Shown here one piece after another: positions 23,293 to 29,691 of a stretch of 29,691 nt of DNA. This stretch comes from Folioceros fuciformis (lineage: Eukaryota; Anthocerotophyta; Anthocerotopsida; Anthocerotales). The position numbers and the translations under genes were made by a program. The stretch lies in assembly GCA_049999805.1 (NCBI GenBank), contig JBNGIO010005441.1, positions 1 through 29,691 of the forward strand, in the 5' to 3' direction. How positions within the stretch are numbered: position 1 is the stretch's first letter; every line of letters starts with the position of its first letter. Below the pieces are notes generated by a model. That model was not told where the DNA came from and made no database searches. It saw only the letters and a list, made by a program, of their open reading frames with translations.

Positions 23293-23927
23293 AGCCAGGC
23301 ACAGATCTTCCACCCACTTGCGCTACAGACCCCAGATCCACCACCCAGCAACAGCAAGAGACGAATCCGAGACGGCACGCTTCAACGGCGAGCACATTTA
23401 TTGGGCTGTCATCCACCCAGCGACATTATTGGCGTGCAGGTTTACTGGAGATGTTAATCCGCTCCTAGGCAACCTTTGTGCACCTTTCCAAGGCGGGGCA
23501 CTGATGTCTTCTGCCGGCTCTTCTGTGAACCTATGCACTGGCTGCTTTTAGGAAGATTCGCAAGGCGGGATGTCTGTAAACGGAGGATTGTCCGCACGCC
23601 GTTTTCGGGGGGTGGAGCTTTCATCGNNNNNNNNNNNNNNNNNNNNNNNNNNNNNNNNNNNNNNNNNNNNNNNNNNNNNNNNNNNNNNNNNNNNNNNNNN
23701 NNNNNNNNNNNNNNNNNNNNNNNNNNCAACAGTACCCTGTACTGCAGAGGTTCGGGCGCAGCTAGGCTCGAGGGCCCGGTCGCACGGCAGATGAGAGTGT
23801 TGGGATCACAGCTGGACGGCGAGGCAGATCGTAGCGCATTGGAGACGGATCCGAAAAATCAGCGGGGCCGTGGGCCGGTGACTGGGAAAGCCGAGAGCTC
23901 GGGAACCCGGGATCCCTGATTCCGGAC
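23293..23927. other. Promoter-side region of the peroxidase with a 100-N gap
   Basis: The peroxidase promoter should lie at the left end. Bases 23627-23726 are N, a conventional unknown-length scaffold gap. The sequence right of the gap is GC-rich and leads into the plus-strand ORF at 23928. Order and distance across the gap are not guaranteed. Confidence 0.8.
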
Positions 23928-24596
23928 ATGGCTGGAGGCGGGAGAGCGCTGGATGCGAGCGGCTTTCCCCCGCCCAAGCAGGCAGAGGAGACGGCTATGG
24001 AGGTGGAGGAAGGTGCCGGGATGGAAACGGCGGAGAGCAGGAAGCGGAGGCTGGAGATGGGCATGGTGGAGTATGTGGAGAGGTACTTCTACCAGTATAG
24101 GGATCGGAGGATGCCCACCATCGTTTCTCCCAAGCGGAGCGAGCAAAACGGGAGCTTCACAATTGACATGGGAGGGGAGGTGGGAGAGGGAGATGGAGGT
24201 GGGGATGGGCGAGGGCAAGTGCAGCAGCATCCGCAGCATATGGAAGTGGAGTCTTCTTCTTCTTCCGAGGAAGAAGATGAGACATTGACGCAGAATCGAA
24301 GGCAGGCGTTGCTGATGGCCCGGCAGATGACCCTGAGATCTAACCTCCTGAGGCAGGTGGCGGGGACGTTGCCGCCCAGGCAGCCGGACACGACTCTGCC
24401 CATGGCATCTAGGGCGTTGAGGGATATGTTGAGGCGGATGTCGGATGTTGATGCCTTGACCCACCATTTGCTGGAGACGTCGAGGCAGCAGCTGCGGACC
24501 CGGACCAACTTGTTGGAGTCTTCCGGGGATGACCAGAGGTCTGGGTCTGCCGGCCCACCTGAAGGCAGTGATAGTCACCCTGATCCGCACAGATGA
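23928..24596 (+). CDS. Uncharacterised 222-aa acidic/Arg-rich protein
   Basis: A single open frame runs from ATG (MAGGGRALDASGF) to TGA. It has an N-terminal acidic part, a charged KRRLEMGMVEYVERYFYQ segment near 40-57, a Gly/Glu-rich linker, a Ser/acidic run (EVESSSSSEEEDE near 107) that looks like a casein-kinase-2-type phospho-target, and a C-terminal helical, Arg/Leu-rich part (RRQALLMARQMTLRSNLLRQ) with likely coiled-coil character. I do not recognise a family. The reverse strand also has a long open frame over the same bases because of GC-rich composition, so openness alone is weak evidence. It ends about 190 bases before the convergent methyltransferase stop, a sensible gene spacing. 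Confidence 0.5.
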   Translation: MAGGGRALDASGFPPPKQAEETAMEVEEGAGMETAESRKRRLEMGMVEYVERYFYQYRDRRMPTIVSPKRSEQNGSFTIDMGGEVGEGDGGGDGRGQVQQHPQHMEVESSSSSEEEDETLTQNRRQALLMARQMTLRSNLLRQVAGTLPPRQPDTTLPMASRALRDMLRRMSDVDALTHHLLETSRQQLRTRTNLLESSGDDQRSGSAGPPEGSDSHPDPHR

Positions 24597-24788
24597 GTGT
24601 CTTGTTACTGTCGGAGGAGAACAGATTTTGTTGTTGGAGCTTGAGCAGCCGTGGTTGGCAGCTTTCTCTATGCGATTTGTGGAAAGGTTTGGTAAATTGG
24701 TGCCATGGAGCCATCTGTTGGAGACTTCTAATTTGCAGAAACATTGGATGATCACCATGTACATATGGAGCGACTCAAGATGCTTGTC

Positions 24789-26256
24789 TTATCGTTTACT
24801 TCTCTTCTTACCAGCTCCATCCGCGGCAACCCCAGCGGCGGAGGGAGGTGCTGGGTTTCTCTTCTTTGCTACTCCTACAAGGTGTGGGTCTTGGAAGTCC
24901 AAAACTTCTTCAAACTCCAAGTCCTCTAAATCCTTCGTCTCCTGCAGAGTATGTACAAGCAAGTTGTGACGGTTATCAAGTCTTTTGTTATAGACATAGT
25001 GTGGCTTAGGTTATGGACAGCATCTTACCTGGATATATTTCAGCAGATCGCGAGAGTAGATCCTTGTTGATCCCACGGTTTTGGTCAGGCTTTCGAGCAC
25101 TGTTTGTGCTACTCGAACAAGCTGCCCTTTGGCACCCACGTTTTCAATGATAATGAAAGGCTGAGAATGAATGAACACATCGTTAGTGACAGCCCATGTC
25201 TCACAATTTGCAGTCTACCAAGCTCAGCGAGTGTACCTTGCCAGGCTTCAAAATTCGCACTGCTTCACGGAGAACTCCAGCTAAGCTGCCATCGGCCACA
25301 TCACACAAGCAGTATACGCTCACCTGCTTTATCAGGACGAAGGCATCTTAGAAGAAAAAACATGGTTTTACGATGAATACTCTGCGCAGTCAACACGAGC
25401 ATGACCTACCACTGCATCCACACTGTTTGAGGGCATCCCCAAATTATCCAAAGGTCTGGCCTTCGCGACAATCGGGACACCTGCATTCAGAGCTGCTCCC
25501 TGTCTGGATAGCGTTATTGAACAATGCCATGGGAAGGACGACGCTGCCACAGAAAGAGAGGTGCGAACATCAACGAAGCCTGTTTACGATTGGAAGAAGT
25601 CCTGACCTTGTCGTTCCAGAAGCTGAGTGTTGGGCTTGGCACTGACTGCAACAACTTGCACAGTGTCTTTGGGATAGTAATACAGATTTCTGCCCTCATG
25701 TATACTCAGATCCAGAACCTTAGCTCCTCCCCTTGGCACATGCCTGGATAGCATGGCTGCAATGATATACTGTAACCAGCCGTCAGATAGGCTGGACAGA
25801 CGATTCTTCCACCGCAGAGCCGAGAGAATAAAGCAGAGCATTGAATTGAATCCTGAGACAGGAATACAAACCTGCATTTGGAAGTAAACCACGGCACGCA
25901 CAGTGGCGAATCCGAGGAGAGTGGTGACAGCCACAGCTGATGCTGCTGTATCAGGAGACACGTCAAAGGGCAACGCCATGGACAGGATGCTCCCTGGCCT
26001 CCGCCTGCGATCATGAGGACACGACATTGATCCACAATCCTGCTGCCAGCAGCCCTGCCTTCCAGGCTACAGGTCTAAGTTCCACATACCTCACCCGATT
26101 GCCACACATTCTTCGAATTCTCGGTTCAGGAGCTCGAAGCAAGAATGTCCGGGGACCGAATGCTGCAGCACAGCCGAGCCTGCAATTGCGCGTCCCATGG
26201 TAGCGGGGACAAGTTGCACCCACCCTGGGCGGAGGCGTATTGAGCACCAGCTCCAT
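24789..26256 (-). CDS. Plastid-type class I SAM methyltransferase-like protein (7 exons, 324 aa)
   Basis: Exons: 26256-26090, 26004-25872, 25769-25588, 25503-25406, 25346-25237, 25160-25029, 24941-24789; phases close. Residues 1-55 are Arg/Cys/Pro-rich with few acids, like a transit peptide. A hydrophobic helix spans about 77-97. The methyltransferase core starts at 101: VLDLSIHEGRN (118-128) stands where motif I (D-x-G-x-G-x-N) belongs, then YYYPKDTVQVVAVSAKPN, ARPLDNLGMPSNSVDAVV (motif for acidic-Pro loop), LREAVRILKPGK and PFIIIENVG, ending LDFQDPHLVGVAKK and a basic tail. This order matches the UbiE/METTL7-like superfamily of plants. Motif I lacks two of its glycines (Ser, Ile-His instead), so cofactor binding is uncertain. 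The donor choices for exons 3 and 4 were set by frame; alternatives broke it. The substrate is unknown. Confidence 0.83.
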
Positions 26257-26379
26257 TACAGGCAACGCAATCTCAGCTGCTCATTGCCTCTCCTTAAGCC
26301 GGGAGAAAGAAAATGGGAAGCGCCTTAGGGTTCCAGTGGTGAAGTGCTGCAAGAGACGAGCAGCGGGAAGGAATCAAGG
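26257..26379. promoter_or_regulatory. Head-to-head intergenic region (likely shared promoter)
   Basis: Only 123 bases separate the methyltransferase ATG (minus) and the Maf-like ATG (plus). Both 5' untranslated regions and core promoters must lie here or overlap the opposite gene. No TATA box is evident. The geometry implies a bidirectional promoter; co-regulation is inference. Confidence 0.6.
26313..26342 (+). other. Nine-codon upstream ORF before the Maf-like gene
   Basis: ATG GGA ... TGG TGA encodes MGSALGFQW and ends 37 bases before the main ATG. It lies in good purine context (aaaATGg). If the transcript starts upstream of it, it could reduce translation of the main frame. Whether it is transcribed is unknown. 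Confidence 0.45.
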
Positions 26380-27000
26380 ATGGGATTTGAGGGGGCGAAG
26401 ATCATCCTGGGCTCGTCCTCGGTGACGAGGCAGCTGCTTCTGAAGGAGATGGGGATAGATTTCGAGGTGGTGAAGGCGGGTGTGGACGAGAGTTCCATCC
26501 GGCGGGCCAAGCCGGAGGAGCTGGTGCTGGCTCTGGCAGAGGCGAAGGCGGATACGGTCATCGCCAGACTGGAGGAGACGAGGCCGGAGCTCTTCCGGGC
26601 CGGGGCGCTCCCGCTTTTGCTCATCACGGCGGATCAGGTGGTGGTGCACGAGGGGGCCGTGAGGGAGAAGCCCAGGACGCAGGAAGAGGCCCGATCCTTC
26701 ATCCAGGGCTACTCACGCTCCCCGGCCAGCACCGTGAGCGGCATTCTGGTGACCAATCTCAGCACCGGGTTCAAGAAAGCGGGGGTGGACAGGACGGAGA
26801 TTTACTTCCACCCCATTCCGGAGAGCGTAGTGGACACGCTGGTGGAGGAGGGCGGGGTGTTCCAGGCCGCCGGGGGCCTGCTCGTGGAGCACCCGCTGGT
26901 GTCCCCGCTTGTTGCTGCCATGATCGGGCCTCTGGACAGCGTTATGGGCCTGCCCAAGGATCTCACTGCTGCACTGCTGGCGGAGGCGCTGGAGTCCTGA
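26380..27000 (+). CDS. Maf-like nucleoside triphosphate pyrophosphatase (206 aa)
   Basis: Maf/HAM1-fold enzymes hydrolyse non-canonical or modified nucleoside triphosphates to monophosphate and pyrophosphate (house-cleaning). The frame is a single exon with GC-rich codons. The N-terminal KIILGSSSVTRQLLLKEMG is the family's substrate loop. Next come the DESSIRRAKPEELVLALAEAKA helix, catalytic LLITADQVVVHEGAVREKP (Asp-Gln and Glu-Lys-Pro), FIQGYSRSPASTVSG, TEIYFHPIP, GGVFQAAGGLLVEHPLVSP and a C-terminal DSVMGLPKDLT. Length is normal for the family (about 190-210). The frame stays open a few codons above 26380 but without an ATG, so 26380 is the start. The extended middle resembles plant cytosolic Maf proteins; which nucleotide it prefers cannot be read from the sequence. 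The next gene follows 311 bases after its stop. Confidence 0.95.
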   Translation: MGFEGAKIILGSSSVTRQLLLKEMGIDFEVVKAGVDESSIRRAKPEELVLALAEAKADTVIARLEETRPELFRAGALPLLLITADQVVVHEGAVREKPRTQEEARSFIQGYSRSPASTVSGILVTNLSTGFKKAGVDRTEIYFHPIPESVVDTLVEEGGVFQAAGGLLVEHPLVSPLVAAMIGPLDSVMGLPKDLTAALLAEALES

Positions 27001-27311
27001 TTCTGCTTGAGGGCGCTGATGGGTGTTACAGATTCTGCTGGTATCGATGGAGCCTGGTGTGGTTGGGGCTGGTGTCTAACGGTCACAGGCAACCTAACCA
27101 ACCTTGGTCCTTCTTCCCGCTTTCAGTTGGTGTAAATGGAAGGTGGAGTTGCCCGACTCCGAGCTTGGAGGTGACAGGAACATCTTAAAGCATGGAGTTT
27201 GCATGAGTTTTGTACAAGTTTTTGGCTTGCCTTCAGCCCCCAACCACGGACAGCAATTCTCGACGCACAGGGGGCGAAGCGTACTTGAGGCTGCCGCCTC
27301 AAGCTCAGGAC
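27001..27311. other. Spacer between Maf-like gene and TAXIMIN
   Basis: This 311-base stretch must hold the Maf 3' untranslated region and the TAXIMIN promoter and leader. Two ATGs on the plus strand (27192, with a five-codon frame ending in TGA; and 27203, whose frame runs out of phase past the TAXIMIN start to 27448) would act as upstream ORFs if transcribed. No other signal is clear. Confidence 0.5.
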
Positions 27312-27686
27312 ATGGGATTCCGGCCATGTGGATTTTTGCTAGGCTTGCCTTTTATGCTGGCTACCTCGCTGCTCACCCTCGTGGGCTGCGTCATCTGGCT
27401 CGTCGGGTACAGTTTCATACTCTGCCTCTTCACTTCCATCGTCAGTGACAAACAGTGTTGTGCAATGTTGATCAGAGTTCTGCGAGAACTTTGTAAGGAG
27501 TTAGCCACAGCTTCGTCGTGGTTGTTATAACGTCTGAACGTTTGCAAAATTGTGCGTTGCAGAACAATCCTAGGTTGCATTTGTCCATGTTGTGCCTGCA
27601 TTCCGTGTGTGGTTGGTTTTGCGCTCACTCTCATCAAATTGCCTATACGAGTAACAGAGTGGTTTACTGAGAAGATTCCTTGCTAA
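27312..27686 (+). CDS. TAX: TAXIMIN-type signalling peptide (2 exons, 72 aa)
   Basis: Small Cys-rich plant peptide of the TAXIMIN family, described in seed plants as affecting organ growth and fusion and specialised metabolism. Exon 1 is 27312-27406 and exon 2 is 27563-27686, with a GT (gtacag) and AG (ttgcag) intron in phase 2. Exon 1 gives [16 protein letters not shown], then a hydrophobic [13 protein letters not shown]. Exon 2 gives [14 protein letters not shown], a second hydrophobic part, then [13 protein letters not shown] and TAA. The CICPCC core, the WFT-KIPC end and overall length fit the family as I recall it very well. The start is the first ATG in frame; family members often begin slightly earlier with M-x-x-x-D-C-R-P-L-G, so a longer N-terminus by a non-AUG or missed exon is possible but not seen. 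The gene is easily missed because neither exon is long. Confidence 0.93.
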
Positions 27687-28318
27687 GACGACTGCGGCAT
27701 TTCCGCCACAGGAATAGGAACAATTCCTTCTAGAGTACACGGATCATTTTTCCCACCAGAAACAAAACCACTAGTCATGAAGGCTGCGACAAGCGACCGC
27801 GTCCAGGTCTGTCAACAGCAAGAACTGAGAAGTGCCTGTTCATGTATCCTCTAGGCTTAGCACTATGGGCCCATTTTCTTCGGATAATCTCGGAATCCGT
27901 GTAAGGCTCACATTGCTGGACGCACATCCTGGGCCGGCAACTAGCATCTTGGGTTCGAGTCCATGTGGAATGGTCAACAAATCTTGTAAAGTACAAAGTC
28001 TCCTTGCTGGCATGTTACAACATTGGAGGCGTGAGACAAAAAAAGCGAAGAAACTTCTTGACTGACCAAGCGCACGTCTCTCAGACGCATGTACAGTTTT
28101 CACATACCGACACTGGGTGAGCGCCGATCCGCTTTTCATGCACCAACTGCCCCTCAAAAATAACCGTTGTCAGAAGAGCATAGTTGTGCTGCCAATGTAT
28201 GAGCTCCATACGAACATCTGACAAACACAGACAGCTATGTACGGCTTAGACGCCCGTTTACCGTGCGACAAAGGAAACACAAGACAATTTTCGAATCTAT
28301 TTGCACACCGCATTACCT
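27687..28318. other. Convergent intergenic region TAXIMIN / F-box gene
   Basis: The 3' ends of two convergent genes meet here. I see no gene. A tRNA-like B-box match (gggttcgagtcc near 27951) has no matching stem or A-box, so no tRNA is called. Short open frames on both strands are not convincing. Confidence 0.6.
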
Positions 28319-29691
28319 TCAAACAGCAGCAGCAGCCTTAACGGCATCTTCTGCAGCATCAACCGCATCTGCGAAAAAAACCAGATGTAAGAAACACGTT
28401 TCAATTCTGTCAACGGTCCGGGCATAGCCTATTTGCTAAAAATCTGAACACTAGCGTAGGAGGCCGACACTAGACTACCTATTTGTGGGCAGAAGAAATA
28501 AGAGAGTGAGCAGGGCACAACTATGACCTTGAAGACTCCCTCCTTCAGGAAACTTGTCACCGCTGGGGTTTTCACAGCCGCAGCTGCTGCAAATTCTCCG
28601 ATCCTTTGGGGACTCGTCTATGTTCATGTCGGGCACGGTTGAATAAATAGCAAACTTGCTTTCCAACACCCACCGCCCATCATCGTACCGTGAGACTCGA
28701 AACAGAGGCCACCTGTTGATGCGCACATGCTGCACACTCTCCCCAGTTCTAGGTGGCACAATTCTCCTGCAATGAAGCATGGAAAAAATCATGCTCTCGG
28801 AAGTCCAGAACAGATTTCCGCCACATGACATGACATCCTTGCCGCCCTTCCAACTCAAAAACGAAGGGGCAGTACCACAGAGATTCATTCCCACCCCAAA
28901 TGGGATCTCCAGGATCGGCTCTGATGCTGCCATCACAGCAGAAGTATCTATGAAGGGGAGGCAATCCTCTGTATGTAGGATCCAGCAGCGTCCAGTAAGA
29001 ACCGCATGTCTAACACACACAGAGATACTTGTCATTAACCAGTGAAGCACTCCAAAGAGGAAGGAAGCACGAAGAAGCCTGTGGAGAAGACTTACTTGCT
29101 TCAGTCTGATTTCCCATACGCGAGCACAGGCTTCACGGAGAGTGATCTCCCCCTGCCAAGCCCGAGGACATCGACCAAAGAAAAAAAATCAACAACCGAA
29201 AACCGTAATCTCGCAGCCCAGGTGCAACATCCTCGTGAACGGCCCGTCCCGCCGCCGCTTACCTGATCGATATCAGCGCGGGTGACCGAGAACGCCCGAC
29301 ACCGAGGCATCTGAGGGCAGCGCAGAATCTCTGTAGGCATGTGCGCCCTCCACCTCCACAAGTCAGCACAGAAAGGCTGCCAGAGCGCATCCACCGAAGC
29401 CACAATTCCCCACCGCTTGCTCACCAACATGCACCGTGCCAGGCTGTGAGCATCGATCAGCTTCAGAATCCTGACCTGCAGGAAATCCGCACCAAACACC
29501 TCCACCGGATCCAAAACACGATGTCCATCCGACCCTAACACGGCTCCACTCCCTGCTTCCGCATTCTCCTCCCACCTGGCTCTCTTCGTCAAAGCGACGT
29601 GCTCGACCCCGCCTCCCCCTCCCTCCGCAGCAAGCACCCGCTTGCGACCACCTTGACCCCCGTCATTCCGGCTTTCCAAACAGGCAGAGAC
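28319..29691 (-). CDS. F-box protein, 5' end beyond the window (5 exons visible, 309 aa)
   Basis: F-box proteins are the substrate-recognition subunits of SCF ubiquitin ligases. Exons: 29691-29263 (continues off the window), 29152-29096, 29009-28855, 28766-28528, 28368-28319; phases close. No ATG precedes the F-box inside the window, so the start lies outside. The visible N-terminus is Gly/Arg-rich. The F-box-like segment (about visible residues 65-112) includes DFLQVRILKLIDAHSL, VSKRWGIVAS and LWQPFCADLW. After it come EITLREACARVWEIRLKQ, a Trp-rich block (CGSYWTLLDPTY, DPIWGGNESLWY), VRINRWPLFRVSRYDDGRW and YSTVPD. These blocks match a plant F-box family I recall with the VRINRWP...VSR motif. 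Unusual: a small CSSCGCENPSG cysteine cluster near the end and an Ala-rich C-terminus. Donor of exon 3 (ga|gttgg) is weak but required by frame. Confidence 0.87.

Noticed and set aside
23859-24764. Long minus-strand frame of 301 codons
   Set aside because: It overlaps the 222-codon plus-strand ORF and is rich in His, Pro, Arg and Leu, typical of antisense reading of GC-rich coding DNA.
25588-25607. Donor at 25606 for methyltransferase exon 3
   Set aside because: It puts the next exon out of frame; the donor at 25587 with acceptor before 25503 keeps the conserved frame.
27951-27963. tRNA B-box-like gggttcgagtcc
   Set aside because: The flanks do not form a T-arm stem and there is no A-box at the right distance.

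Overview
This is nuclear DNA from a green-lineage (streptophyte) eukaryote. Every gene I can identify is a plant-type family: plastid DEG2 protease, plant MDR-type ABCB transporter, APX6-type heme peroxidase, DUF674, TAXIMIN peptide, plant Maf-like pyrophosphatase and a plant F-box family. The genes are split by many short GT-AG introns (about 110 bp on average in DEG2). TAXIMIN and DUF674 point to land plants or their near relatives. The compact introns suit a bryophyte, lycophyte or charophyte-like genome, but the species cannot be fixed from the sequence. Two runs of N (10 and 100 bases) show it is a draft assembly.

Layout: 1-4.2 kb is AT-rich, repeat-filled and almost gene-free, with 50-55 bp tandem duplications, a foldback and one weak ORF. 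4.2-8.4 kb holds a complete 21-exon DEG2 gene (minus). 8.4-10 kb has no assignable gene. 10-13.8 kb is a tandem segmental duplication about 2.25 kb apart: the 13.2-12.2 kb copy is an intact DUF674 gene, the 10.9-10.0 kb copy is a decayed pseudogene. 13.8-15.6 kb holds a 217-bp tandem duplication and no gene. 15.6-20.3 kb is a complete 9-exon ABCB transporter (minus). 21.4-23.3 kb is a complete 10-exon APX6-type peroxidase (minus) with a bipartite, twin-arginine plastid leader. After the 100-N gap comes an unassigned 222-codon plus-strand ORF (23.9-24.6 kb). A plastid-type methyltransferase-like gene (minus, 7 exons) is head to head with a Maf-like pyrophosphatase (plus, single exon), with 123 bp between start codons. 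A two-exon TAXIMIN gene (plus, 72 aa) follows, and a 5'-truncated F-box gene (minus) runs off the right edge.

The genes do not form one pathway. Several (DEG2, the peroxidase, the methyltransferase) carry plastid-type leaders, but this looks like ordinary plant gene content rather than a cluster. The exon models were built by hand from splice signals, reading-frame continuity and recalled family motifs. In every multi-exon model the phases close without a stop, which supports them strongly, but no alignment or transcript was available. The most interesting items are the twin-arginine peroxidase lacking ascorbate-site residues, the DUF674 gene/pseudogene pair, the degenerate methyltransferase motif, the head-to-head promoter, and the structured repeats and foldback in the gene-poor left arm.
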